From Marinobacter sp. JH2 (lineage in GTDB: Bacteria; Pseudomonadota; Gammaproteobacteria; Pseudomonadales; Oleiphilaceae): a stretch of 64,000 bases of DNA. The notes below the pieces were generated by a model. The model had not been told where the DNA came from and ran no database searches. It saw nothing but the letters and a program-made list of their open reading frames with translations. This document shows, piece by piece, positions 38,427 through 47,489 of this stretch. Each line of letters starts with the position of its first letter. The first letter of the stretch is position 1. A program made the position numbers and the translations under genes. The DNA lies in contig NZ_CP037934.1 of NCBI RefSeq assembly GCF_004353225.1, forward strand, positions 2,604,001 through 2,668,000, written 5' to 3'.

Positions 38427-39128
38427 TTATTCGTGGTCGGGCGACCTGATCGAACCATAACGAATGAGCAAAGACACTAGCTCTAACTGCCGCTTGGTAT
38501 TGGTTTTTCGGAACAGGTTACGAAGATGATATTTCACTGTCTCACGCGATCGACCGGAGCTTTGCGCAATTTCCGTAAGACATTTCCCCGCTACAAGCTG
38601 TGCGGCAATCTGTGATTCGCAACGCGTAAGCCCGAACGTTTCTATGAGTCGATCCGTGCTGAGCTCAGCCGGTGCGCGGTATCCGATCAATCTACAATAT
38701 ATCGCGATTGCACGTTCAATATGGGGGAGCATGGTTTCCAACATATGAAGTTCATGCTCAAACAAATGCTCCTGTCCTTTCTGACACTGCACACCGAACA
38801 AACAGACCGTATCAAGCTCTACCGCTGAAACCGCGACAACGATTTCACTTATCCCCGGACGGGTTTGCCAGCTTACGCTCCCGCTGTTATCTGGAGTCAG
38901 TTCATCGCTGTAATAATCTGGGACTGATGCCGAAAGATTGAAAACCCAAGACCGTGTTGGCATCGTTTGCACTCGACTTTTTAACACAATAAAACCACCA
39001 CCGAGCCCCATAGACTGACCCAATGCCGCCAGAAACGGGTAAAAACCACCATCGCTTGAAATGGCGTCGTAAATCAGACCGATCAGTTTGACTAAATCTA
39101 CATCGTTATCGCGCTGTTCCCTGCCCAT
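38427..39128 (-). CDS. LuxR-type helix-turn-helix regulator
   Basis: This 233-aa protein has a C-terminal LuxR/GerE helix-turn-helix (about residues 165-225: LTRCESQIAAQLVAGKCLTEIA, then RSRETVKYHLRNLFRKTNTKRQ). The N-terminal domain of about 160 residues has a PAS/GAF-like feel (SSDGGFYPFLAALGQSMGLGG) but no recognisable autoinducer-binding signature. No receiver domain is present, so it is not a classical response regulator. GAGGG precedes the ATG at 39128. It is divergent from a large lipoprotein gene, and the 220-bp gap carries repeat motifs that look like operators. Confidence 0.82.
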   Translation of the reverse strand: MGREQRDNDVDLVKLIGLIYDAISSDGGFYPFLAALGQSMGLGGGFIVLKSRVQTMPTRSWVFNLSASVPDYYSDELTPDNSGSVSWQTRPGISEIVVAVSAVELDTVCLFGVQCQKGQEHLFEHELHMLETMLPHIERAIAIYCRLIGYRAPAELSTDRLIETFGLTRCESQIAAQLVAGKCLTEIAQSSGRSRETVKYHLRNLFRKTNTKRQLELVSLLIRYGSIRSPDHE

Positions 39129-39137
39129 CCAGCCCTC

Positions 39138-39166
39138 AACTTACGTCACCCCTTGCGACATAAGTT
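39138..39166. promoter_or_regulatory. Operator-like inverted repeat before the LuxR gene
   Basis: AACTTACGTC (39138-39147) and GACATAAGTT (39157-39166) are complementary at nine of ten positions around a nine-base spacer. The repeat starts ten bases upstream of the LuxR start codon, so it could be an autoregulatory operator or an mRNA hairpin covering the ribosome site. Confidence 0.5.
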
Positions 39167-39171
39167 AGTCC

Positions 39172-39213
39172 ACACTTGGCACATATACAAAAATCTCATC
39201 ATTACACTTGGCA
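39172..39213. promoter_or_regulatory. Direct repeat ACACTTGGCA in the LuxR/lipoprotein gap
   Basis: ACACTTGGCA occurs at 39172-39181 and 39204-39213, 32 bp apart (three helical turns); both copies are soon followed by ATACAA. The phased spacing suggests paired regulator binding. The second copy looks slightly like a -24 element, but the -12 position reads GT, not GC. Confidence 0.5.
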
Positions 39214-39348
39214 TACAATTTGTCGCATTTTCCTACCCATATGGGGTGCGTCGACACCAAGAGCGTTGCCTATAAATTATAGGCCGGATGTTGATGCCGC
39301 TCCGGCCTATTTCACTCGTACGGACGTCTATTTCTTGGAGAGATCTTT

Positions 39349-41343
39349 ATGCACAACGTTAAAAGAGTGGCACTCGCCTCAGCTATCGCCAGCGTGATCG
39401 CGGTCACTGGCTGCAGTAATAGCGGTAGCTCTGGTGGCGGCGACGCTAATGGAGAAACTGTATCAGGCAAAGCATCTGCACCTAGCGGGACCGTCGCAAA
39501 GCTTAACCAACCCAGCGCACTGGAGATCGCCTTTTCTTTTGTTGTCCCGGAACTGGCGGCAGCGATTACCGGGCTTGAACCCATTAAGGGCGCTGACGTA
39601 GAGCTCATTCGGGTTGATGATGACGGCAACCAAGTAGGCGACGTGCTGGCCAAAACCAGCACATCTATAAGCGGTGACTACACGCTGACGCTGCCTACCG
39701 GTGTCAGTTTGGCTGGCAACCTGATTGTCCGCATAACCGGCGCGAATCATCAACTTAGGGCCCAGGTTGTTGAGAAAAATGTCGATATATCGCCGGTTTC
39801 CGAATTCGTTCTGCGTAAATTCATCGAGTCCGGGGCAGATTTAGATCAGCTCGTTGTGACTGACGTGGTCAAGCTGAACGGTAAAGTGGAGGCTTTCGAC
39901 CTCACGGCTGGCGCAAATCTGGAACAAATGTTTGATGTGCTTGAACAGGAAGTTGGTGCGTTCGTTGAGACGGAAGTGGCCTCGGTTTCCGCGAACGGTG
40001 CCGATGTCAGCAGCATAGCCGGTGACTATAACAACGCAGCGTTCGGTTTCCAGCTGCACGACAACGACGATGGGAGCAACGGCACGTTTGCCCATGAGAT
40101 GTGGCTAAGTGATTTTACGTTCGCTAATGGAGGCACAGGTACGGTTAATATCACCTATTTAGCTGAGGACAGTGCCTGGGCGAACCTTTCGGGAACCGCT
40201 ATAGAAAACAGCTCGGTTAACTATAACGTCGAGCTCGACGACGGCGACAACCAAGAAACTTTTGACGGATCACTCAATACTCGGGGGATTCTAGCCGTAC
40301 AGGGTGAATTTGAAGAAGAAATCGACGGAGATGAGCCATACGGCTGGCGTTTTCCTGCCATGACCTACGTTTTCCAACAGGTTGCCGATACCGGCCTGTT
40401 CTTCGGCCTCAACCACGAAGCTGGCGTTCGCTATGGCACCATCGATTCCGACAACGATGGTACTTACGACGCCATCGACCCTGATGACAAACAAGGCGAT
40501 GAGGTATTTCGTACACTTGAAGTCTTCGCACGAAAGCCCGCCAACTTAGCGGATACGGCGATGGTAGGCGACTATGGGCGGGTGTATTTTGGTTCTAGCC
40601 TCAGTTCCGGGCGTATCGAGCTACTCAGCGCGAACAATACGGTAACCTTTGAATCTGGCTTCAGCGGCACCCTTAGCGCAGGCATAGAGCGTGAAATCAT
40701 CGTCAACAGCAGTGGCGCCGCCTCCTATGGCGACCAGCCTACGACCTCAGAAACGTTCACATTAACGGTGAGCTCTGACGGTACGATCACTGATGGACCT
40801 GATGGAGGCGCGATAGGGTTTGTCAGCGAAGACGCGGGGTATGTCGATTTCTCCGAAAACGCCGGCAGCAACATGGACGGCTTCGCAGACTTTGATAAAA
40901 CCATGCTCGTAAAGCTCGGCGACTCGGCTCCAAGTGTCAGTGGAAAGAAATACCGGCTCATGATGGTCAGTTCACATCTTGAGGGCGGCGCATCTTCATC
41001 CATTGCCATGTTCGCCAGCCAGTTCAACACCTTCCTAACAATGGAAAGCGATAGCGCCGGTAAAATTAACGGTAACTTCTCCGAGATCAGCAAAGCGCAA
41101 GGTCTTGGCGATAACATCCAGGCCGAGGTTCACCAAGAATCCGACCTAGCATTCAACATCAAAGTTGTTACCAATGGAGGCACAACCATAACCATTCCCG
41201 ACTCCGACGGGGAAACAATACTTGAAGGTTTCTTCAATGCTGACGCCAGTTTGGGCATTTTCACAACAGGCTACCTGGAAACAAATTCCGTAGACTACGA
41301 TGAGCTCGGCTTGGCAGTGCTAGTCGACGTAACTCCAAATTAA
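39349..41343 (+). CDS. Large acidic surface lipoprotein, function unknown
   Basis: This 664-aa protein has a lipoprotein signal (lipobox IAVTGC, cysteine at about residue 22) followed by a short Ser/Gly linker. A carboxypeptidase-regulatory-like or Big-like module spans about 70-130 (KGADVELIRVDDDGNQVGD, SGDYTLTLPTGV). A long beta-rich acidic body follows. At about 365-380 lies DSDNDGTYDAIDPDD, a thrombospondin-type-3/EF-hand-like calcium motif. Only one cysteine is present, the lipid-anchor residue. I recognise no enzyme family. GGAGAG precedes the ATG. It is divergent from a LuxR regulator with repeat motifs between, suggesting control by that regulator. Confidence 0.7.
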   Translation: MHNVKRVALASAIASVIAVTGCSNSGSSGGGDANGETVSGKASAPSGTVAKLNQPSALEIAFSFVVPELAAAITGLEPIKGADVELIRVDDDGNQVGDVLAKTSTSISGDYTLTLPTGVSLAGNLIVRITGANHQLRAQVVEKNVDISPVSEFVLRKFIESGADLDQLVVTDVVKLNGKVEAFDLTAGANLEQMFDVLEQEVGAFVETEVASVSANGADVSSIAGDYNNAAFGFQLHDNDDGSNGTFAHEMWLSDFTFANGGTGTVNITYLAEDSAWANLSGTAIENSSVNYNVELDDGDNQETFDGSLNTRGILAVQGEFEEEIDGDEPYGWRFPAMTYVFQQVADTGLFFGLNHEAGVRYGTIDSDNDGTYDAIDPDDKQGDEVFRTLEVFARKPANLADTAMVGDYGRVYFGSSLSSGRIELLSANNTVTFESGFSGTLSAGIEREIIVNSSGAASYGDQPTTSETFTLTVSSDGTITDGPDGGAIGFVSEDAGYVDFSENAGSNMDGFADFDKTMLVKLGDSAPSVSGKKYRLMMVSSHLEGGASSSIAMFASQFNTFLTMESDSAGKINGNFSEISKAQGLGDNIQAEVHQESDLAFNIKVVTNGGTTITIPDSDGETILEGFFNADASLGIFTTGYLETNSVDYDELGLAVLVDVTPN

Positions 41344-41360
41344 ACACCACACTCACCACT

Positions 41361-41401
41361 AATCGAAACGGCGACCCTTTTCAGGTTTCGCCGTTTCGAT
41401 T
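41361..41401 (+). terminator. Hairpin after the lipoprotein gene
   Basis: Arms AATCGAAACGGCGA and TCGCCGTTTCGATT form a perfect 14-pair stem 18 bp after the stop codon. The following bases are only moderately T-rich, so termination efficiency is uncertain. Confidence 0.7.
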
Positions 41402-41492
41402 CTCATCACGAATAGCCCCTACCGCAGCCCCTGCGTTACAATCTGCCCCTCTTTGAAACTCCAAACGTTCAACCCGACACCACGAGCCCTTA

Positions 41493-42299
41493 ATGAATTC
41501 TGACTCTCGGCAGCCCGACGATTACAACTTTCGCTTTGGCGGCATCGAAAGGCTCTACGGCCGCAAAGCGCTGACCGCATTCAGGCACGCACACATTGTT
41601 GTGGTGGGCTTAGGTGGTGTGGGCTCCTGGGCCGCCGAGTCGTTGGCTAGAAGCGGGATTGGCATACTTACGCTGATTGATATGGACGACATTTGCGTGT
41701 CCAACACCAATCGCCAGTTGCATGCGCTGCAAGGTCAGTACGGCCAGACCAAAACCGAGGCCATGGCAGAACGCCTGCGGGCGATTAACCCTATGGCGGA
41801 TATTCGGGTGCATTTCGGATTTCTAACCGCAAAAAACGTGCAAGAGCTGATTACCGACGACATCACCGGCGTGGTAGATGCTATCGACAGCGTAAAACCC
41901 AAGGCTAGCCTGATTGCTCACTGCCATCGCCGGAAGATACCCGTGGTCGTTGCCGGTGGAGCCGGAGGGCAAATGGACCCCACACAGATTCAAGTGGCCG
42001 ACCTCAGTAAAACCACCCAGGACCCTTTACTGGCGAAAGTGCGCAATCTACTGCGCCGCGAATATAATTTTTCTCGCAATCCTAAACGCCGATTTGGCGT
42101 TGAGGCCGTATACTCGTTAGAGCAGCTGACGTATCCGGCTGCGGATGGCGAAGTCTGTCACCAGAAGCCTGCAACGGAAGGCCCGGTCCGGCTCGATTGT
42201 GCCACGGGTTTTGGCGCTGCTAGTCCGGTCACCGCAAGCTTCGGTTTTTTTGCAGCCTCCAGACTTTTGAACCGAATTGCTCGCCGAGCCAACCTATAA
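41493..42299 (+). CDS. tcdA: tRNA threonylcarbamoyladenosine dehydratase TcdA
   Basis: This 268-aa E1-like enzyme uses ATP to cyclise t6A37 of tRNA to ct6A. The ThiF/MoeB Rossmann motif is HIVVVGLGGVGSWAAESLARSG near residue 34, with IDMDDICVSNTNRQ following. Late segments DSVKPKASLIAHCHRRKIPVV and VYSLEQLTYP match CsdL/TcdA. Length is identical to E. coli TcdA. It lies 21 bp upstream of the antiporter gene on the same strand. Confidence 0.93.
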   Translation: MNSDSRQPDDYNFRFGGIERLYGRKALTAFRHAHIVVVGLGGVGSWAAESLARSGIGILTLIDMDDICVSNTNRQLHALQGQYGQTKTEAMAERLRAINPMADIRVHFGFLTAKNVQELITDDITGVVDAIDSVKPKASLIAHCHRRKIPVVVAGGAGGQMDPTQIQVADLSKTTQDPLLAKVRNLLRREYNFSRNPKRRFGVEAVYSLEQLTYPAADGEVCHQKPATEGPVRLDCATGFGAASPVTASFGFFAASRLLNRIARRANL

Positions 42300-42320
42300 A
42301 CTTTTCAACCGGAAGCCCTT

Positions 42321-44168
42321 ATGGCCGCTAGTACTGCTCTAATTCTTGCCGGTATCGGTATCAGCTCTCTGCTCTGCCAATGGTTCGCGTGGCGCGTGCG
42401 CATGCCCGCCATTCTCTTTCTCCTCGCAGGCGGCATTATTGCCGGACCCGTATTGGGATTTCTTCAGCCCGAGGCAGTCTTTGGCGATCTTCTGTTCCCT
42501 GTGATCTCTCTTGCGGTTGCCATCATTCTGTTCGAAGGCAGCCTGACGCTTCGCTACGACGAGATAAAAGGTCACGGCAAAATGGTGCGCAATCTGGTGC
42601 CCGTGGGCTCGATCGTCACCTGCGCAATCGGCACACTCGCCGCCCGCTGGATTCTGGAGGTGTCGTGGGAAGTTGCGCTTTTATTCGGCGCCATTTCGGT
42701 GGTCACGGGTCCCACTGTGATTGCACCGTTACTTCGCGCCGTTCGTCCCACGGCCAAGCTCTCCAATATCCTGCGGTGGGAAGGCATTATTATTGACCCG
42801 GTGGGCGCGCTGCTGGCGGTTCTGGTATTCGAGGGCATTGTGTCCTGGGGCCAGGGCAATGTGTTCGGCCACTCCCTTTATATCTTCGGCAAAACTCTGG
42901 TTGTCGGTTTCATCATTGGTGCCGTTGCCGGCTATCTGAACGGTCAGGCCTTGCGAAAGCACTGGCTGCCACAGTACCTGCACAATGCTGGCACACTCAC
43001 CTTCATGCTGGGTGTTTACGCCATTTCCAATGAACTAGCTCACGAATCCGGCCTGCTGACGGTGACCGTGATGGGCATCTGGATGGCGAACATGAAGCGG
43101 GTTCCAATCGACAGCATTCTGGAATTCAAAGAGTCTCTGAGTGTGCTGCTGATCTCGGCGCTGTTCATCATTCTGGCGGCTCGCGTGGAGTTTTCAGCCA
43201 TTCTCGATCTGGGCTGGGGGCTGGTGGCGGTTCTCGCCTGCTTGATGTTCATCGCTCGCCCGATCAGTATTTTCCTTTCCTCCATCGGCACGTCGCTGAA
43301 CTTTCGTGAAAAGCTCTACCTAAGCTGGATTGCGCCGCGGGGCATTGTGGCCGCTGCAGTTTCTGCCCTGTTCGCTTTTCAGCTTGAACGACTCGGTTAT
43401 GACGGTGCGGAAACTCTGGTGCCACTGGTGTTCATGTTAATCATCACCACCGTCACCCTGCAAAGTCTGACAGCCCGTCCGATTGCTAAGCTTCTGGGCG
43501 TAAAAGAACCGCCGGCACACGGTTTCCTGATTCTGGGCGCGAACCCCATTGCCCGATTGATTGCACAGTCACTGAGGAAACACGAGATTCCGGTGATGCT
43601 GTCGGACACCAACTGGGAGAACGTGCGCCAATCCAGAATGGAAAACTTACCGGTTTATTTTGGCAACCCGGCTTCCGAGCACGCCGCAACCCATATGGAC
43701 CTGACGGGCATCGGTAATCTGCTGATTCTTTCGCCGTACAAGCAAATGAACAGCCTGGCCACTTACCACTTCATAGATTGGTTTGGCGACACCTCGGTGT
43801 TTGGTTTAACCGAGGGCGATCAGGACCAGAAAGCCCGGCTTCAAACGGCCGGTAAGGTGCAACGAACCAGAGGGATTTTTGACGGGGTGAGCTACGCCAA
43901 GCTCGCCAGTTTGGTCAGCCAAGGGTACAACGTGAAAACTACCCAGCTGAGCGAAGAATTCAGCTACCAGCAGTTTCTGGAGCAATACCAGCAACAGGCT
44001 CTGGTGCTGTTTATCATCGACAGCAAAGAGCACATTCACCCGGTGAAAGACATGGATTCATTAGAACCTGAAGACGACTGGGTCTTAATCAGTCTTGTGC
44101 CCCCGCAGCCCCAGAAAGAGCGGGACAGCAATGCCAGCCAGAACTCAGGCGAGAAAGCTGACGATTAA
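42321..44168 (+). CDS. CPA1-type sodium/proton antiporter with TrkA-N domain
   Basis: This 615-aa inner-membrane protein has about 12 hydrophobic helices (residues 5-390) carrying the antiporter features GGIIAGPVLGFL, FEGSLTLRYDEIKGHG, SVVTGPTVIAPLLR and EGIIIDPVGALLAVLVFEG. A cytoplasmic TrkA-N-like nucleotide-binding domain (about 395-510: GFLILGANPIARLIAQSLRKH) comes next, then a further C-terminal domain. The acidic residue in IDPVGA corresponds to the ND/DP cation site. The regulatory domain suggests gating by nucleotide. Marine salt adaptation or pH control is the likely role; the ion cannot be fixed from sequence. Confidence 0.88.
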   Translation: MAASTALILAGIGISSLLCQWFAWRVRMPAILFLLAGGIIAGPVLGFLQPEAVFGDLLFPVISLAVAIILFEGSLTLRYDEIKGHGKMVRNLVPVGSIVTCAIGTLAARWILEVSWEVALLFGAISVVTGPTVIAPLLRAVRPTAKLSNILRWEGIIIDPVGALLAVLVFEGIVSWGQGNVFGHSLYIFGKTLVVGFIIGAVAGYLNGQALRKHWLPQYLHNAGTLTFMLGVYAISNELAHESGLLTVTVMGIWMANMKRVPIDSILEFKESLSVLLISALFIILAARVEFSAILDLGWGLVAVLACLMFIARPISIFLSSIGTSLNFREKLYLSWIAPRGIVAAAVSALFAFQLERLGYDGAETLVPLVFMLIITTVTLQSLTARPIAKLLGVKEPPAHGFLILGANPIARLIAQSLRKHEIPVMLSDTNWENVRQSRMENLPVYFGNPASEHAATHMDLTGIGNLLILSPYKQMNSLATYHFIDWFGDTSVFGLTEGDQDQKARLQTAGKVQRTRGIFDGVSYAKLASLVSQGYNVKTTQLSEEFSYQQFLEQYQQQALVLFIIDSKEHIHPVKDMDSLEPEDDWVLISLVPPQPQKERDSNASQNSGEKADD

Positions 44169-44187
44169 AGCGCCACCCTGGCGCGGA

Positions 44188-45168
44188 TTAGCGACAATCG
44201 AGCACCAGTTTGCCGCGAACATGACCTTCTGCCAGAAGGTCATGGGCTTCACGCACCTGATCCATGGTGAACACTTTGTCGATGTGTACTCGCACGTCTC
44301 CGTCTTCAATCAACTCGGCGATTTCTTCCAGGTGAAAGACATCAGGGCGCACACGCATTCCGTGAGCCCGAACTCCCATCTCTTCAGCCGTACTGATAAC
44401 GTCATCGGCGGTCACCGTCGGGATGGTGACTAAAACACCGGACGCGCCTAACGTGTGCAAGGAGCGTTTGCCAGCCTCACCCCCGACCAGATCCAACACT
44501 ACATCCAGCCCAAAGCACTCATCGGCAACATCCATGGTTTTGTAATCAATCACTTCGTGAACGCCAAATTCCGCCAAGAAGTCCCGATTGCTGGCAGACG
44601 CGGTGGCAATCACGTGGGCATCCCGAGCCAACGCAAACTGCACCGCAAAGTGGCCAACCCCGCCGGCACCCGCATGTATGAGCACCTTTTGATTGGGCTC
44701 CAAGCGAGCAATTTCAAACAAACCCTGCCAAGCGGTGAGCGCGGCCAAAGGCACGCCGGCTGCAGTCACCAAATCCAGCTCTTCTGGCACAATGGCTAAT
44801 TCATCGGCGCGTGCAACGGCAAACTGCGCATAGGCACCGCCCGCTACGGGGAAACCAATCATGCCCATCACCCGGTCGCCCTTGGCAAGGGTGGTGACAT
44901 CATCGGCCACCGCCACAACTTCTCCGGCGGCATCGTAACCCGGCCCCCAAGGCAGATCGTCTTCAATTTGAGTTGCGACAAAGCCCATACCCAGGCGAGT
45001 TTTCCAATCGATCGGATTGAGCCCCGCACCATGAACACGAATCAGCACTTCGCCCTCACCGGGCTCCGGAATCGGCGCATCAACTATCTGCAGCACATCG
45101 CTGCCGCCAAATCGGTCGTAAACCACTTGGCGCATCGTTTCGACTTCCGTTGATTCAGTGGGGGCCAT
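44188..45168 (-). CDS. NADP-dependent quinone-oxidoreductase-like enzyme (MDR family)
   Basis: This 326-aa protein is of the zinc-independent medium-chain dehydrogenase/reductase family. It has a GroES-like N-terminal half (LIRVHGAGLNPIDWKTRLGMG) and a Rossmann half with KVLIHAGAGGVGHFAVQFALARDAHVIATAS. It lacks the zinc cysteines, as in quinone oxidoreductases. The ATG at 45168 follows GGAG at good spacing; an ATG 11 codons later (MRQVVYDRFGGSDVLQ) is the alternative. It is convergent with the antiporter gene. The substrate is unknown; a quinone or an alpha,beta-unsaturated carbonyl is typical. Confidence 0.85.
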   Translation of the reverse strand: MAPTESTEVETMRQVVYDRFGGSDVLQIVDAPIPEPGEGEVLIRVHGAGLNPIDWKTRLGMGFVATQIEDDLPWGPGYDAAGEVVAVADDVTTLAKGDRVMGMIGFPVAGGAYAQFAVARADELAIVPEELDLVTAAGVPLAALTAWQGLFEIARLEPNQKVLIHAGAGGVGHFAVQFALARDAHVIATASASNRDFLAEFGVHEVIDYKTMDVADECFGLDVVLDLVGGEAGKRSLHTLGASGVLVTIPTVTADDVISTAEEMGVRAHGMRVRPDVFHLEEIAELIEDGDVRVHIDKVFTMDQVREAHDLLAEGHVRGKLVLDCR

Positions 45169-45260
45169 GGGGTTCTCCAGACGGGTTTGCATCAGATGCC
45201 TACAAAGGCGATCGTTTTCAAGTTCAGCCTAGCAGAATTTCTACCCGGCGCGTTTTCCGC

Positions 45261-46349
45261 TCACTCATGGCTTCCCCCGACATCGGGAATGGCCTCTAGC
45301 GACAGTTTTCCGATGCGGTCGTTGTGCAGCGAGCCAAAATACAAATAGCCACTATGAGGATTCACCGAGGTAATTTCCTGCAAATGCGTGCCTTTGGTGT
45401 CGTGCAGGCTAAGCAGTGCCTTGCCGGTTGCATCAAAGGCAACCACCAGACCGTATTCTTGAGGCTTGGGTTTTAAGCCGTCAGGCAGTTTTGCCACCAG
45501 ATTCTTCAGCCAGGGCTTGGCGTGCATAGCATCAATCTGGGCGTTTCGTAGCGTTGGGAAGGCAACCCAGTATCGGCCCTCATGGTCGATGGCCAGATTA
45601 TCCGGGAACCCCGGCAGGTTATCGGCGAACACTTCGGTTTTTCCTGCGTTCGGGCCGGTAATCCAATATTTCAGAATGCGATACTTCCAGGTTTCGTTAA
45701 CCAGCAGGTAATCGCCTTCGGGGGAAACGGCGACGCCGTTGGGAAAGTGCAAATCAGCCAGCAGCACTTCGGTTTTTCGGGTTTTCGGGTTGTACTGAAG
45801 CAAGCGACCATGAGGGCGCATTTCCAACAAGTCCAACAGATAGTCCTGCTGACCAAAACGAGAACTGGCATCGGTGAAGTAGATTCGTCCATCGGGTGCG
45901 ATGATCACATCATCGGTAAACCGGAACGGCGTACCGGCAGCCTCCCGGCTAAGCACATTGATTTCGCCTTCCGGCGTAATCGATAACAATCCCTTCCCGG
46001 AATCTGCCACCAGCAGATTGCCCTGTTCATCCATGACCATACCCAGTGGCCGGCCCCCGGTTTCAAGCCAGGTATCCACCCTACCGTCCGGGAACACTCG
46101 AATGATCTTGCCATCCTGAGTGCCGGCGTACAGAACTCCGTCAGCTCCGACAGTGGTATCCTCGGGGCCATACACCTGCCCCTTCGCCAATAACTCGGCT
46201 TGGTGCAAATGCCCATTGGGTACATAAGCACCCGTCATCGGTGGTGGTTTTGGCGCCAGCCAGGCTTCGCTATCAACAGGGGACGGCGTTAATAAAAAAC
46301 CGCCAAACAACAGAAACAACGCTAGCACGCCAATTAACAACCACTTCAT
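45261..46349 (-). CDS. SMP-30/strictosidine-synthase-like beta-propeller, membrane-anchored
   Basis: This 362-aa protein has an N-terminal hydrophobic anchor or signal (KWLLIGVLALFLLFGGFLL). A six-bladed beta-propeller follows with repeats such as GPEDTTVGADGVLYAGTQDG, DDVIIAPDGRIYFTDASSRFG and FPNGVAVSPEGDYLLVNETW. Such proteins include lactonases and adipocyte-plasma-membrane-associated-protein relatives; the lactone substrate is unknown. The active domain would be periplasmic. The ATG at 46349 is preferred over a TTG three codons upstream. It is on the same strand as the alpha/beta hydrolase, 107 bp downstream of its stop. Confidence 0.85.
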   Translation of the reverse strand: MKWLLIGVLALFLLFGGFLLTPSPVDSEAWLAPKPPPMTGAYVPNGHLHQAELLAKGQVYGPEDTTVGADGVLYAGTQDGKIIRVFPDGRVDTWLETGGRPLGMVMDEQGNLLVADSGKGLLSITPEGEINVLSREAAGTPFRFTDDVIIAPDGRIYFTDASSRFGQQDYLLDLLEMRPHGRLLQYNPKTRKTEVLLADLHFPNGVAVSPEGDYLLVNETWKYRILKYWITGPNAGKTEVFADNLPGFPDNLAIDHEGRYWVAFPTLRNAQIDAMHAKPWLKNLVAKLPDGLKPKPQEYGLVVAFDATGKALLSLHDTKGTHLQEITSVNPHSGYLYFGSLHNDRIGKLSLEAIPDVGGSHE

Positions 46350-46456
46350 AATGCACAACCCTTTATTTTTATCATTGTTCTTCCTTACGCCTTGCAGCGA
46401 CTTATTAGGGCTCCTTACCCATCAAAATCTTCAACAAATCCAGGAATGGTCCGCAG

Positions 46457-47248
46457 TTAATGCTCCAGAAATTTCCGACACAAGGTCGCAAAGGTGTCCG
46501 CTTTTTCTGCATGCAACCAATGCCCGGTGCCCTCGATGATTTTGAGCTCGGCATTCGGAAACAGAGTCTGAATAGTGTCTTGATGCTTAGTCTGAATGTA
46601 GGCGGAATCTGCCCCTTTGAGAAACAAAACCTCGCCTTCGTGGGGCCCGTTGCCTTCCGGTGCGGCTAAAAGGTTCGTATAGGCTGCCTCTATCACAGGT
46701 AGGTTCAGGCGCCACCGGAACAGAAGATCGCCCTGTTCGACCTCGTCTTTGGGGATGCGCTCAAGATTTTTCAGCAAGAACTGACGCACACCGGGCGTTT
46801 CAACATACTCGGCCAGCCGGGCATCCGCTTCGGTTCGTGATTTTACGCCCCGAAGATCCAAACTGTTCATGCCTTCAAGAATGGCATCGTGTCGGGGTTG
46901 GTAACTGACGGGGGAAATGTCCGCAACGATGGTTGCTCGCACCCTCTTCGGATAGCTTAACGCCACCTGCATCGCGACTTTACCACCCATAGAATGGCCA
47001 AGCAGGTGAGCTTGATCGATGCCTTGGGCATCCATGTACGCCACCACATCGGCAGCCATCGCCGGATACGTCATTTCGTCCGTGTGGGGAGAGCTGCCGT
47101 GATTGCGCTGATCCAGACCATGTATTTGCCAGCTGTCTTCAAGTCGGCGGGCAACACCCCCCAAGTTCTCGAGCGAACCAAACAATCCGTGCAGCAGGAT
47201 TAACGGTTCACCTTGCCCGGATATCCGGTGATTCAGTTCAACACTCAT
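46457..47248 (-). CDS. Alpha/beta hydrolase (YbfF-like esterase)
   Basis: This 263-aa cytoplasmic hydrolase has the oxyanion strand LILLHGLFGSLENLGG, the nucleophile elbow LLGHSMGGKVAMQ (Ser in GHSMG) and the late histidine in EGTGHWLHAEKAD. The sequence DQRNHGSSPHTDEMTYPAMAADV places it with YbfF/acyl-CoA esterase-like enzymes. GGAG lies upstream of the ATG at slightly long spacing. The natural substrate is unknown. Confidence 0.88.
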   Translation of the reverse strand: MSVELNHRISGQGEPLILLHGLFGSLENLGGVARRLEDSWQIHGLDQRNHGSSPHTDEMTYPAMAADVVAYMDAQGIDQAHLLGHSMGGKVAMQVALSYPKRVRATIVADISPVSYQPRHDAILEGMNSLDLRGVKSRTEADARLAEYVETPGVRQFLLKNLERIPKDEVEQGDLLFRWRLNLPVIEAAYTNLLAAPEGNGPHEGEVLFLKGADSAYIQTKHQDTIQTLFPNAELKIIEGTGHWLHAEKADTFATLCRKFLEH

Positions 47249-47341
47249 AGTGCGGCAGTCTCCGGCTTACAAAACATAGCCAACTACACTACCATCGCCA
47301 GATATCGAGGCAAGAGCAAATTTCGGCAGATGTTCGCCCAT

Positions 47342-47367
47342 AAAAAAGCCGGGCATGTAGCCCGGCT
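47342..47367 (-). terminator. Intrinsic terminator of the 30-codon gene
   Basis: On the minus strand a perfect eight-pair stem AGCCGGGC / GCCCGGCT with a TACAT loop is followed by six T, 30 bp after the small gene stop. Confidence 0.93.
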
Positions 47368-47396
47368 ATAATCATGTCGTCCGTACGCCTGATCGC

Positions 47397-47489
47397 TTAG
47401 CAGTAGTAAATACCACCAAGGTACTCTGCAAGAGCCATAACGTTCTCACGTTCGCTTTGGCTATGGGGTACAAAGATTTCCTGTTGCAT
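47397..47489 (-). CDS. 30-residue peptide with strong ribosome site, function unknown
   Basis: The frame reads MQQEIFVPHSQSERENVM and ends ALAEYLGGIYYC, 30 residues plus TAA. GGAGG lies six bases upstream of the ATG (47496-47500), a better ribosome site than most genes in the window, and a textbook terminator follows. This makes a free-standing transcript of about 200 nt. The peptide is polar and charged at the start, with a hydrophobic/aromatic end and a single C-terminal cysteine. It has no signal sequence and is too short for a transmembrane toxin. It is divergent from an AraC regulator gene. It could be a regulatory or precursor peptide, or an sRNA with a coded peptide; I recognise no family. 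Confidence 0.7.
   Translation of the reverse strand: MQQEIFVPHSQSERENVMALAEYLGGIYYC

Noticed and set aside
39204..39222. Sigma-54-like promoter in front of the acidic lipoprotein
   Set aside because: The -24 GG is present but the -12 dinucleotide is GT instead of GC.
47397..47489. PqqA-like or mycofactocin-like precursor
   Set aside because: The conserved Glu-x3-Tyr spacing of PqqA and the C-terminal motif of MftA are absent, and no radical SAM maturase is adjacent.
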